From: Armatimonadota bacterium | Lineage (GTDB): Bacteria; Armatimonadota; HRBIN16 | Assembly (NCBI GenBank): GCA_026003195.1 | Contig: BPGU01000002.1 | Coordinates: 1,054,001-1,118,000, forward strand | DNA length: 64,000 nt | Direction of reading: 5' to 3' | In this document: positions 25,827 to 35,141 of the stretch, piece by piece | How positions within the stretch are numbered: position 1 is the stretch's first letter | Layout: each line of letters begins with the position of its first letter | Notes under the pieces: generated by a model | The model's input: the letters and a program-made list of their open reading frames with translations, nothing else | Told to the model about the DNA's origin: nothing | The model's database searches: none | Program-made: the position numbers and the translations under genes

Positions 25827-27845
25827 TCATTGCCCCCGCACTACCTTGACAAAATCCAGCCCGAACATGTGGCGGTCACCGGTGCTGGCGGGGTTGGTGC
25901 CCACCACCTCCACGCGCAGCACGTTCTGTCCCTGCCTGAGCTGCACCTTTCCAAGGCTTATCTTGCCCGTGTGGATCACCCCGTTGTGGAACAGGTCTAT
26001 CACCTCGCCGACGGGCGTGCCGTTGACCGACAGGCGAAACTGCCCATAGTCCACTGCTTTGGTCATCGCCACAATCAGCTCGTACGTGCCTGCCTGGCTT
26101 ACGTTGAAGCCCAGTTCGAGCACGTTGCCCGGCTGCGCACCCGTCCACCACAGCTGCGCACCACCACTCCATGCCTCGCCGAAGCCCTGCATGTCTTGCG
26201 TGCTGGTGTTGCCGCCGGTGCATCGCAAAATCTTCATCCCCTCGCCCTCGATGGCGTCAGGCTCGCGATACACCTTCAGCTCGGGCAGCTGCACGGGCAA
26301 TCGCTCGCGCAGGGTGGGGAAGCTTCGCGCCCCCTGCTGGCGGTCGGTATACCAGTAACCAATGGCGCTGTAGCCGACTTCTACCTCCGCCCAGTGCCAT
26401 ACCTCGATATCCGCGCGGAAGCTTTTCTGGAAAGGCACGTTGTCGATGATGAAGAAACGGTTGTTGGACACGTGTCCATAGCTGCCGGGACCATCGGCGC
26501 GGGGCTGGTTGTGATAGGCATGAGTGAAGGGCGTGGCGTTGCCCCAGGCGTAGCCGAAGAAGTCCTCCGTGCCGGTTCCGAAGGTGCTGGGGAACTCCTC
26601 ACCGTCCACGTAGAACTTCTCATCGCCTTCGCCCCACCAGACCTTGACAGGATTTGCCACACTCAACGCAACGCCCACAAAACGCCCTGTGCCCTCTGCC
26701 TCTGCCATCGTCCAGTCACGCATCGGGCGGGTGCGGATGGGATGTTGCGTATGCCACTGCGCATGGAAATAGAGTTGCCCACTGCTCCAGCGCGTGGGAT
26801 GTACCACCACTTTACCCAACAGGTTCAGCGGTTCATCGCCCTCGTTGCGCACGCGCAACACCGCCCTTCGGGCAAAAGGCATCACCCAGTGGCTGTACAT
26901 CGTGCCGTTCGCCAGCACACCGCAAGGCAGTGACTGATACGGGTTCAAGCCGGGTCCCGTGCCGAAGAAATCGCCCAGCGGTGACCACACCGAAGGCAAC
27001 GTGGCATCATCCCAGGTGATTTCCAGCACCGCCGCTCGCAACGCCTTCTGTATGTCCTTCGCCTGCGGCTGCATCTCTATCGCCACGATGCGTGCCGGGC
27101 CACCCAGCTCCAGCACACGCGAACCGCCTGCGGGAATACTCCAGCGGACAGAGTATGACTTCGAACCGGCGGGTGCGCGCCATGTCTCGTAGGGCTTTGC
27201 CAGTCTCCGGGCAACCTGCTCTCCCAGTTGGCGCGTGCGCTCTACCGCCTCCCAGGAGAAACTCTCCACCGTGGTGCCGGGCGGATAGAGGCGATAGCTG
27301 ACGTGATAGTACATGCCCTCGCCGCCCTCTACGGTGACCAGCGCGCGCTTTGCGAAAGGGATGGGAAAGTAGATGTTTGCTCCGCTGGAATGTACACCTG
27401 CCAGGGGAGGCACGAACGGATACCCTGGCGAGCCGTCAAACAGCTTCGCAAATTCGCGCTCTATCACCGGTTTCTCCGCGCCGTCGATGTAGATGCGCAG
27501 CACACCCTTCGGGTTCGCCGACCAGATACGCACGATCGCACCGGGTCCCGGAATGTCCGCCATCACCATCTCCCTGCGCCCGTGACGTTCCTCGATGCGG
27601 ATGTACTGACCGGCATCGCCGTTGGCAAACCAGTCTACCTTCTTGCCGTTCACGATGCGGCTGGCGCGGTCGTAGCTGGACGCCTGCTGGCACTGCTCGC
27701 CCGGAAGAGGCTTGACGCTCAGCGCGCCAAGGTCTATCATCTGCTGGAGCAGGTCGGACAGGGTGACCGAAGGCGCAGACAACGCCTGTACGGCGGACAG
27801 AGCCCCCCACGCAACCAGCCAGCACCACACTCTGCCTATTCTCAT
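25827..27845 (-). CDS. Exported DUF2961 protein, glycoside hydrolase family 172-like
   Basis: 672 residues. A signal peptide (MRIGRVWCWLVAWGALSAVQA) precedes a two-jelly-roll DUF2961 region about 60-510 with family pieces VRIWSANPKGVLRIYIDG, FPSTFGTGTEDFFGYAWG and YHNQPRADGPGSYGHVSNN. The acidic residues in TGTEDFF are candidates for catalysis. The C-terminal 140 residues look like a carbohydrate-binding beta-sandwich. Known GH172 enzymes act on difructose anhydrides or arabinofuranose-containing glycans. A GGAGGAG Shine-Dalgarno sequence precedes the ATG. First gene of a two-gene glycan-degradation pair. Confidence 0.83.
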   Translation of the reverse strand: MRIGRVWCWLVAWGALSAVQALSAPSVTLSDLLQQMIDLGALSVKPLPGEQCQQASSYDRASRIVNGKKVDWFANGDAGQYIRIEERHGRREMVMADIPGPGAIVRIWSANPKGVLRIYIDGAEKPVIEREFAKLFDGSPGYPFVPPLAGVHSSGANIYFPIPFAKRALVTVEGGEGMYYHVSYRLYPPGTTVESFSWEAVERTRQLGEQVARRLAKPYETWRAPAGSKSYSVRWSIPAGGSRVLELGGPARIVAIEMQPQAKDIQKALRAAVLEITWDDATLPSVWSPLGDFFGTGPGLNPYQSLPCGVLANGTMYSHWVMPFARRAVLRVRNEGDEPLNLLGKVVVHPTRWSSGQLYFHAQWHTQHPIRTRPMRDWTMAEAEGTGRFVGVALSVANPVKVWWGEGDEKFYVDGEEFPSTFGTGTEDFFGYAWGNATPFTHAYHNQPRADGPGSYGHVSNNRFFIIDNVPFQKSFRADIEVWHWAEVEVGYSAIGYWYTDRQQGARSFPTLRERLPVQLPELKVYREPDAIEGEGMKILRCTGGNTSTQDMQGFGEAWSGGAQLWWTGAQPGNVLELGFNVSQAGTYELIVAMTKAVDYGQFRLSVNGTPVGEVIDLFHNGVIHTGKISLGKVQLRQGQNVLRVEVVGTNPASTGDRHMFGLDFVKVVRGQ

Positions 27846-28074
27846 GCCACTACTCCTCCGTCAGGTTTTCTGGACTCCGCTGAGGGGTTCGCAAGGAAGA
27901 AGGAAATATCCTGCTACCAGAAGACTTTTCACCGCAGAGGGCGCACGGTTCGCTGGGGTTCCTGGAAAGGAGGCAAGAAGAGGGGGTAATCCTGTTTTCA
28001 CCGCAGAGGGCGCAGGGTTCGCCGAGTCGTCATCCCGCTCCCTGCGTGCTCAGCGGTTTGTCGGTGCAGGACGT
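27846..28074. repeat. Gene-free stretch with two copies of a short direct repeat
   Basis: The unit ttttcaccgcagagggcgca followed by a near-identical ggttcgc tail occurs at about 27,927 and 27,996. No gene is supported. The same words (accgcagag) appear near 54,645, so it is probably a decayed dispersed repeat. Confidence 0.5.
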
Positions 28075-29210
28075 TCACCCTGCGCTGTACACCAGCACCA
28101 GGTTATCGCGGTGTATTACCTCGTCGGCGCGTTTGAAACCGAGCTTCTGCTCAATCTGCGAGGTCTGGCAACCTGCGATGCGCACCAGTTCGTCGCTGCT
28201 GTAGTTCGTAAAGCCCCGTGCGAACACCGCGCCGCTCTCGTCGCGCACCTCCACCACCTGTTGAGGCTGGAAGTGCCCTTCACCACGTAACACCCCGGCA
28301 GGCAGCAGGCTTTTGCCATCGGCGAGGATACGCTGTTTGGCTCCCTCGTTGACGATAATCGCCCCTGCAGCCGGTAGACCATACGCCAGCCAGCGTTTAC
28401 GGTGACACAACTTGCGGGGCAGAGGATGGAACACTGTGCCCACGAAATCGCGCCCGTGACAGATTTGATGGATGATGCCCTCGTGCCTGCCGTGCGCGAT
28501 GACCATCGTCACGCCGGAGGTGGTGGCAATCTGCGCTGCCTGCAGTTTGGTCATCATGCCACCGGTGCCCACGCGCGAGCTGCTGCCGCGCGCCATACGC
28601 CAGATGTGCTCATCCAGCCGATGCACCTGGCGCACCAGCCGGGTGTACCGCCCGCGTTCGTCTCGCTCATACAGCCCCTCCACGTCCGAAAGCAGAATCA
28701 GCAGGTCGGCATCCAGCAGGGAAGCCACCATTGCCGCCAGCGTGTCGTTATCGCCGAAGCGAATCTCCTCGGTGGCAACGGTGTCGTTCTCGTTAATGAT
28801 GGGGACGACGCCCATCCTGAGCAGTTGCTGGAGGGTGTTGCGGGCGTGCAAGAAGCGCTGTCGCTCGCCGAAATCCTCGCGGGTGAGCAACACCTGTGCG
28901 ACGGGTACATCGTAGGCTGCAAAGGCTGCCAGATACGCCTGCATGAGCAGGGGCTGTCCAATAGCTGCCATTGCCTGTTTGAGAGGCATGGCTGCGCGTG
29001 CCAGGGGTTGGGCGGGTTGACCCGCATAGTTTTCCCACTGGTCGATACCTGCACGGATGGCACCGGAGCTCACGATGACCACGTCCGTGCCCGAGCGATG
29101 TTCCGCAGCACACTGCATCGCCAGCGAGGCGATGTACACACGGTCTAACGTACCGTTTTCATCCGTCAGTGTGCTCGTTCCAACCTTCACGACAATCCTT
29201 CGATGAGCCA

Positions 29211-29211
<1 letters not shown>
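28075..29211 (-). CDS. proB: Glutamate 5-kinase with PUA domain
   Basis: Phosphorylates glutamate in the first step of proline synthesis. 378 residues: an amino-acid kinase domain 1-265 with IVVKVGTSTLT, the VVIVSSGAIRAG glycine-containing loop, NENDTVATEEIRFGDND and GGMMTKLQAA, followed by a PUA domain (about 285-365). Length and order match bacterial ProB. Its ATG overlaps the obg stop (TAATG), so translation is coupled. proA is not in the window. Confidence 0.96.
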
Positions 29212-30515
<1,304 letters not shown>

Positions 30516-30526
30516 TCAAAGGCAAG

Positions 30527-30554
30527 AAAAGGCTCGCGCACTGGCGAGCCTTTT
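30527..30554 (-). terminator. Hairpin between rpmA and obg
   Basis: A perfect 11-bp stem AAAAGGCTCGC / GCGAGCCTTTT with a 6-base loop; the minus-strand stem ends in TTTT. It has the shape of an intrinsic terminator or attenuator downstream of rpmA, 20 bases before the obg start codon. Confidence 0.7.
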
Positions 30555-30577
30555 CTGTTTCTTCTCATCCTGCAGAC

Positions 30578-30850
30578 TTAAGCAGTCACAGCTTCCGCCA
30601 CAGGCACCACGCTCACCCGCCGGTTCTTCTTGTCGTGGCTCTCGTATTTCACGACTCCGTCCACCAGCGCGAACAGCGTGTAATCGCCGCCCATGCCCAC
30701 GTTTTTGCCGGGCTTGAATTTGGTGCCTCTCTGGCGGATGATGATGCTTCCCGCCTTCACGAACTCGCCGGCGTATTCCTTCACGCCAAGCCGCTTCGAT
30801 TTGCTATCTCGCCCGTTGCGGGAACTTCCGACGCCTTTCTTGTGTGCCAA
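30578..30850 (-). CDS. rpmA: 50S ribosomal protein L27
   Basis: 90 residues starting [20 protein letters not shown], with the conserved [20 protein letters not shown] core. The N-terminus begins directly with AHKKG, so there is no Firmicute-type cleaved extension. It lies 16 bases after rplU in the usual order. Confidence 0.98.
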   Translation of the reverse strand: MAHKKGVGSSRNGRDSKSKRLGVKEYAGEFVKAGSIIIRQRGTKFKPGKNVGMGGDYTLFALVDGVVKYESHDKKNRRVSVVPVAEAVTA

Positions 30851-30866
30851 TTTGCCTCACCTCACT

Positions 30867-31178
30867 CTACGCTTCGATGCTCTGCACGCGAAGAACGGTC
30901 TGCCACTGCCGATGTCCGTAGCGGCGTCGCTCGTTCTTTTTGGGTTTATAGGTGAACCCGATAATCTTCTTCGCCTTGACGTGGCGTACCACTTCCGCCA
31001 CCACCTTTGCGTTCGGTACCGTCGGGGTGCCCACGCGCAGGCCGTTGTCGTCCTGCACCAGCAGTACCTCGGTCAGCTCAACGGTCTGCCCCTCTTCCAC
31101 AGGCAGTTTCTCCACGCGCAGTATCGTATTCGGCTCTACCTTATATTGTTTTCCACCTGTCTGGACTACAGCGACCAT
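30867..31178 (-). CDS. rplU: 50S ribosomal protein L21
   Basis: 103 residues with [17 protein letters not shown] at the N-terminus and [20 protein letters not shown] near the C-terminus, both family hallmarks. A frame extends to 31214, but the ATG at 31178 gives the standard N-terminus and has GGGGAG about 11 bases upstream. First gene of the rplU-rpmA-obg-proB run. Confidence 0.97.
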   Translation of the reverse strand: MVAVVQTGGKQYKVEPNTILRVEKLPVEEGQTVELTEVLLVQDDNGLRVGTPTVPNAKVVAEVVRHVKAKKIIGFTYKPKKNERRRYGHRQWQTVLRVQSIEA

Positions 31179-31260
31179 TGCCCAAACCACTCCCCAGGAT
31201 TTACCTTCACTCAAATACCTGTAGGATTTTACCGAACAAAACTCTCTTTGTCAAGGGTAC

Positions 31261-32288
31261 CTGAGGCTGTTCGAAAAATCGGTGAGTATCGGGTATAAAA
31301 CATACTATGAAACACACACACTTCAGACAAACTACCCTCGCCACCATACGGGTACGCACCATTTACAGCCTTGTCCTGCGCTTTTGCCAACTCCACCCTC
31401 TCCCCAAACGACGCGGACGACCCTGCAAATACTCCGAAGCCCTCATCCTCACCCTCTGGCTGCTTGCCGTGCGCGAAAACGCCTCCTACCGACGCCTGCT
31501 TTTTGCGCTTGCCCCCGAAATCCTGCCCGACCACCCCCTGCCTGCCTTAGGCACGCTCGCCTACCGCTTGCAGCATCTTGCAGACAAACGCCTGCAACAA
31601 CTGCTCCATTGGCTTGCCCAGCAGGGCATGGCGTCAGAGACACTGACCTGTGAAACGCCGTGTGTGTTTGTGGATGGCACGGGCGTGGGATATGCCTCGC
31701 CGTTTTTCGCGCAGTATTTGCGAGGGGCACAGATACGTCAGCAGCGTTCGCATGTGAAGGTGGTGGCGTTGGTGTATTGGCAGGGGGGTCGGGCGTGGGT
31801 GATAGGGTTATCGTGTGGGGCGGCGTATGCGGATGAGGGGCGGCTGTTGGGGGAGTGGGTGGAGCGGTATGGTCGTGGTGGGTTGGGGTCTGGCACTTTG
31901 TTGGTGGGAGACAGGTTGTATGGGTATCGGGCGCGATTGTTGAAGCAGTTGGAGGAGGCGGGTTGGTTGCCTGTGGCGCGTGTGGAGGCAGGGTTGCATC
32001 AGCAGGTGCGTGCGGATGCGCGGTTGCGTGCGCGTTTGCGTGCGGAGGTGTATGGTTGGGCGTTGGGGGAGCGTTATCGGATAGAGCAGGTGTTTGGGAG
32101 CGTGAAGAGTGCGTATGGGAGCGTGTGGCGAGCGCGTTCGTGGGAGGGTGCGCGGGTATGGGTGTGGGGGATGTTTGTGCTATGGAACATGGTGGGTTTG
32201 GTGCGTGTGCTTGGAGATGGTTCTGATGGTTTTATTGTATGTTGTGTGTGGGTGAGGGGGGGCTGGGTGATTTTTCGAACACCCTCAG
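31261..32288 (+). mobile_element. Insertion sequence with 20-bp inverted ends (IS4/IS5-like DDE type)
   Basis: The ends are CTGAGGCTGTTCGAAAAATC (31261-31280) and, on the other strand, CTGAGGGTGTTCGAAAAATC (32288-32269), identical at 19 of 20 positions. Both ends are flanked by the 5-base direct repeat GGTAC (31256-31260 and 32289-32293), a likely target duplication. The 1,028-bp element carries one transposase frame and looks intact. It sits between rplU and the PII-like gene. Confidence 0.85.
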
Positions 32289-32416
32289 GGTACCTGAGGG
32301 TGCTTGGAAAAAGGCTCTTCATGGGGCAGACGCACAGGTCTGCCCTACAGGAGGCGTGTTGGTTGTGGGTGTGGGTGGTCTACGCGATTTTCCGAGCCCC
32401 TTCCGACATCCGTTGA
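31307..32416 (+). CDS. Transposase, DDE type
   Basis: 369 codons. The catalytic triad is plausible as D in CVFVDGTGVGYA, D in LLVGDRLYGYRA and E in RYRIEQVFGSVKSAYG, with the Y-x2-R/E-type tail region typical of DDE transposases related to IS4/IS5. TATAAA lies 7 bases before the ATG and no Shine-Dalgarno sequence is seen. The frame has no stop inside the element: it crosses the right inverted end and continues 128 bases into flanking DNA to a TGA at 32414. The first 320 bases are C-rich on this strand and the rest strongly G/T-rich. Confidence 0.85.
   Translation: MKHTHFRQTTLATIRVRTIYSLVLRFCQLHPLPKRRGRPCKYSEALILTLWLLAVRENASYRRLLFALAPEILPDHPLPALGTLAYRLQHLADKRLQQLLHWLAQQGMASETLTCETPCVFVDGTGVGYASPFFAQYLRGAQIRQQRSHVKVVALVYWQGGRAWVIGLSCGAAYADEGRLLGEWVERYGRGGLGSGTLLVGDRLYGYRARLLKQLEEAGWLPVARVEAGLHQQVRADARLRARLRAEVYGWALGERYRIEQVFGSVKSAYGSVWRARSWEGARVWVWGMFVLWNMVGLVRVLGDGSDGFIVCCVWVRGGWVIFRTPSGYLRVLGKRLFMGQTHRSALQEACWLWVWVVYAIFRAPSDIR
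32294..32405. mobile_element. MITE-like remnant adjoining the insertion sequence
   Basis: Directly after the GGTAC duplication starts CTGAGGGTGCTTGGAAAAAG, matching the left end of the neighbouring element at about 14 of 20 positions. About 110 bases later GATTTTCCGAGCCCCTTCCG matches the right end in inverse orientation at about 14 of 20. Between them lies a perfect 8-bp hairpin (GGGCAGAC / GTCTGCCC at 32324-32345). It has no coding capacity of its own. Confidence 0.5.
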
Positions 32417-32441
32417 CAATTTCCCTATCACGTGATAGGAT
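32413..32441 (+). promoter_or_regulatory. Promoter with a palindromic operator
   Basis: TTGACA (32413-32418) and TAGGAT (32436-32441) with a 17-base spacer. The spacer and -10 contain a perfect 16-base palindrome CCTATCACGTGATAGG (32424-32439), positioned so that a bound dimer would block the polymerase. It lies about 78 bases upstream of the PII-like gene. Confidence 0.65.
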
Positions 32442-32518
32442 TCTACATGGATAGCATCCATGATGGATACTCTTTTCTGTTCTGGCATTTTGCGCGTCTT
32501 CGAGAGGAGGAAGGTGCC

Positions 32519-32815
32519 ATGAAGATGCTGATGATTGTCTGCGAAACGGGCATCGACTACCGCGTGGTCAAGGTGCTCGATGAAGTGCATGTGCCGGGCT
32601 ACACTCGCTACTCCGGGGTATCCGGCGTCGGAGAGACGGGAAGGAGATTGGGTTCGCCCATTATGCCCGGACAAAACACCGTTTTTCTGAGCGTCATGCC
32701 TGATGAGATGGCACAACAGGTTACCGAGAAGCTCAAGCAACTGGTGGACAGCTTTGAAGAACGGCGCAAACCCGCTCTCCGTGTGTTCGCCATGCCCGCA
32801 GAAATCATGTTGTAA
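32519..32815 (+). CDS. Small PII-like protein
   Basis: 98 residues starting MKMLMIVCETGIDYRVVKVL, with GYTRYSGVSGVGETGRRLG and VFAMPAEIML at the end. The alternation of strand and helix and the end-on hydrophobic strand resemble small PII/ferredoxin-fold regulators annotated as PII-like or transcriptional-regulator proteins. The ligand is unknown. GAGGAGG precedes the ATG at 32519; a longer frame to 32432 would start inside the promoter. A palindromic operator lies upstream and an intrinsic terminator directly downstream, so it is a single-gene unit. Confidence 0.6.
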   Translation: MKMLMIVCETGIDYRVVKVLDEVHVPGYTRYSGVSGVGETGRRLGSPIMPGQNTVFLSVMPDEMAQQVTEKLKQLVDSFEERRKPALRVFAMPAEIML

Positions 32816-32835
32816 CACCTCGTTTAGCCAACAGG

Positions 32836-32869
32836 GCGGCTCTTCCACAAGCAGGAAGAGCCGCTTTTT
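32836..32869 (+). terminator. Intrinsic terminator after the PII-like gene
   Basis: A perfect 11-bp stem GCGGCTCTTCC / GGAAGAGCCGC with a 7-base loop followed by TTTTT, 21 bases after the stop codon. Confidence 0.9.
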
Positions 32870-32900
32870 GCATAGAAAAAGCACAGAAAGGAGGCGAAAC

Positions 32901-33254
32901 ATGAAGGTCATCTCATCCTCGCAAATTGCTTTTCAACCGGTTGTGACAGAAGGCGCTCGCGGGGCGCACATCAAGGAACTGATCACCGACCGTGACGGCG
33001 CTCCGACCTTTGCCATGCGCCTGTTCGAGATCGCCCCGGGTGGGAACACGCCGTTGCATCAGCACCCTTGGGAGCACGAGGTGTTCATCCTGAGCGGGCA
33101 GGGCGAACTGCGTGGACAAAACGAAAGCCACCCGTTCCGCGAAGGGGATGCGGTATTTGTGCCCCCGAACGAACTACACACCTTTGTCAACACGGGGGAG
33201 CAGCCGCTGCGATTGCTGTGCATGATCCCTGTGCAACAACCCTGCTGTCGATAA
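32901..33254 (+). CDS. Cupin-domain protein
   Basis: 117 residues forming a single cupin_2 barrel. The metal motif is TPLHQHPWEHEVFILSGQG (two His and a Glu, then G), and the second motif contains GDAVFVPPNELHTFVN with the last His. A small metal-binding protein; substrate unknown. AAAGGAGG lies 7 bases before the ATG at 32901. A longer overlapping frame begins inside the previous gene and is not the real start. It is followed by the YdjC-type gene after 17 bases, so the two probably form an operon. Confidence 0.85.
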   Translation: MKVISSSQIAFQPVVTEGARGAHIKELITDRDGAPTFAMRLFEIAPGGNTPLHQHPWEHEVFILSGQGELRGQNESHPFREGDAVFVPPNELHTFVNTGEQPLRLLCMIPVQQPCCR

Positions 33255-33271
33255 CATACGGAGGTTCAAAA

Positions 33272-34159
33272 ATGGCACAAGAGGTTTCGCTCGCTGTCAG
33301 ACTAGGATTTAAACCGACCGATAAGGTGCTTATCGTGAACGCCGACGACGTAGGCATGAGCTATGCTGCCAACCAGGCAACCATTCAGGGCATGGAAAAG
33401 GGCTTGATCACTGCGGGCTCTATCATGGTACCCTGTCCCTGGTTCCTGCAGATCGCCGAATACGCCCGCACTCATCCCAAAGCGGATTTCGGTATCCACC
33501 TCACCCACACCAGCGAATGGAAGTACTATCGCTGGGGACCTGTGGGCGACCGATGCAAACTGAAAGGCTTGATCGACCCACAAGGCTATCTGTGGAACGA
33601 TGTACCGCAGGTGTATGCAAACGCTACCCCCGAGCAGGCCATGATAGAAGCACGTGTCCAGATCAAGATGGCGATGGACCACGGCATCGACATCACCCAT
33701 CTGGACTCGCACATGGGCACTCTGCAGTACAGCGACAAGTACTTCTACGAGGTGTACGTGCCCCTGGCGAAGGAGTTCAACCTGCCGGTGCGCATGGGCT
33801 CGCAGGAACTGCTGGCACAGTTCGGCTATCCCGATATGCGCCAGAAGGTGCTGGAGCAGGGCATCCTGTTCCCCGACTACCTGATACATGGGGGGCGCAA
33901 ACCGGGCGAAAGCGTGACCCAGTACTGGAAGCGGATGTTGCGCGAGCTGAAGCCAGGCGTCACCGAACTGTACATTCACCCGGCTCTACCTACTGAAGAG
34001 ATGCAGCACATCGCCGGCTCCTGGAAAGATCGCGCTGAGGAGTTTCGCCTGTTCACCACCGACGCGGAGATACGACGTATTCTCAAGGAGCAGGATGTGA
34101 AGTTGATTGGCTGGCGTGTGATCCGCGACCTGCAGCGGAGAGAAAATCGGATTCGTTGA
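33272..34159 (+). CDS. YdjC/ChbG-family carbohydrate deacetylase
   Basis: 295 residues. The metal-binding motif NADDVGMS (residues 23-30), GIHLTHTSEW and THLDSHMGTL supply the Asp and His ligands of the YdjC fold, and LYIHPALP near the end holds the last conserved His. ChbG members remove acetyl groups from N-acetylated sugars. GGAGG lies 7 bases upstream of the ATG at 33272; the longer frame to 33068 lies inside the cupin gene. The exact substrate is unknown. Confidence 0.85.
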   Translation: MAQEVSLAVRLGFKPTDKVLIVNADDVGMSYAANQATIQGMEKGLITAGSIMVPCPWFLQIAEYARTHPKADFGIHLTHTSEWKYYRWGPVGDRCKLKGLIDPQGYLWNDVPQVYANATPEQAMIEARVQIKMAMDHGIDITHLDSHMGTLQYSDKYFYEVYVPLAKEFNLPVRMGSQELLAQFGYPDMRQKVLEQGILFPDYLIHGGRKPGESVTQYWKRMLRELKPGVTELYIHPALPTEEMQHIAGSWKDRAEEFRLFTTDAEIRRILKEQDVKLIGWRVIRDLQRRENRIR

Positions 34160-34216
34160 AACGTGCAGAACCTGCCCTGTGCTTTTGGCATCGCCCTGAG
34201 GGTGGTCCTGTCGAAC

Positions 34217-34490
34217 TTACTGGTAGATCTGCGCTGTGGCGTTGAAACAACGTCCGATAGCCGCTCCTGCATAGCATTTCTCCACAGCCCCCAGTAAGAC
34301 ATCATCGGAATAGCCGGCAGACAGGATGTGCGCCTTCCGCGATCGGACCCCTATCGGGTCTCTGGTCAAAAACCTGTCCGTCGCGGGGTCCAGGTAACGG
34401 TGAGTCAGTAAGAGTATACCTGTTTCTATGTCGGTGGTGTAGCCCCATTGCGCTTTGTAGCCATACGGGGTGGGGTTGGAGCAGGAGCAG
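34217..34490 (-). pseudogene. RHS core fragment with short tail (displaced copy 1)
   Basis: The minus strand encodes PYGYKAQWGYTTDIETGILL and LTHRYLDPATDRFLTRDPIG without any upstream YD repeats. It then diverges to a 45-codon tail (VRSRKAHILSAGYSDDVLL) ending at a stop at 34217. No start codon or Shine-Dalgarno sequence is visible, so it is a displaced 3' end of an RHS gene. It is the copy furthest from the complete gene at 41550. Confidence 0.75.
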
Positions 34491-34498
34491 GAAACATC

Positions 34499-34723
34499 CT
34501 AACGATACCGAACCAACTCCTCTACCGTCATCGAGATATCTTTCGCTATCTGGCGCAGCAGAATCGGGGAGATGTCCCGCCCTGAGTGAAAGGGCAACGT
34601 GGTGCATCTGCCATCCGCGTGACGATACTGGCGATGGGAACCCCGCTGCCGACCCCTCACGAAACCCAACTTCAGCAGGATTGCCTCCACCTCTGAGGGC
34701 TTGAGAACGGGGATGTTGCCCAT
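34499..34723 (-). CDS. hicA: HicA-type mRNA interferase toxin
   Basis: 74 residues with the HicA double-stranded-RNA-binding-like fold: start MGNIPVLKPSEVEAILLKLG, catalytic His H30 in QRGSHRQYRH, end DISMTVEELVRYR. It cleaves mRNA when its antitoxin is lost. The start is set by the overlap with the hicB stop (TGATG); a frame to 34771 is not needed. It lies between two RHS fragments. Confidence 0.92.
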   Translation of the reverse strand: MGNIPVLKPSEVEAILLKLGFVRGRQRGSHRQYRHADGRCTTLPFHSGRDISPILLRQIAKDISMTVEELVRYR

Positions 34724-34932
34724 CACGCTACTGTAATCACCTGCGTGCCCACGAACTCGCTCTGCACGCACAGTTCGCCGTCTTCCTGCAGCATATCCAG
34801 CACCTCGCGCAGGTTCTGGCGCAGTTCATCCAGGCTCTCTGCCTGGCTGTGAGCACCAGCGATACCTGGTACCCATCCTACATACAGCCCCGTTTCAGGG
34901 CATCTTTCCACAATAGCGATAAAGGTTCGCAT
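34723..34932 (-). CDS. hicB: HicB-family antitoxin
   Basis: 69 residues with the partial RNase H fold of HicB (FIAIVERCPETGLYVGWVPG, then a helix with ESLDELRQNLREVL). GGAGGCGG precedes the ATG. It lacks a C-terminal DNA-binding domain, as in many short HicB proteins. It is upstream of and translationally coupled to hicA. Confidence 0.9.
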   Translation of the reverse strand: MRTFIAIVERCPETGLYVGWVPGIAGAHSQAESLDELRQNLREVLDMLQEDGELCVQSEFVGTQVITVA

Positions 34933-35021
34933 GGACCGCCTCCGTCCTCAAGAGCTCGCATAGACAGTTCTATTGTAACTCCGTTGCAGGTCATCAGGCA
35001 AGATGGTTTTTTCTTGTCAAA

Positions 35022-35132
35022 AAACCTTCCCGTCGCTGGGTCCAGGTAACGGTGTGTCAGTAACAGTATACCTGTTTCTACATCCGTGGTGTAGCCCCAT
35101 TGCGCTTTGTATCCGACATCTGCAACCGACAC
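35022..35132 (-). pseudogene. RHS core fragment (displaced copy 2)
   Basis: Encodes GYKAQWGYTTDVETGILLLT and HRYLDPATGRF, then breaks off before the LTRDPIG part and continues as unrelated FDKKKPSC. Shortest of the displaced copies, with no start and no tip. It abuts the doc toxin gene (10 bases). Confidence 0.7.
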
Positions 35133-35141
35133 AAGCAGTAA

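Noticed and set aside
34878-35132. A complete small gene of 84 codons
   Set aside because: About 30 residues are RHS core; the remainder is unrelated and overlaps the hicB control region, so it is a fragment, not a gene.
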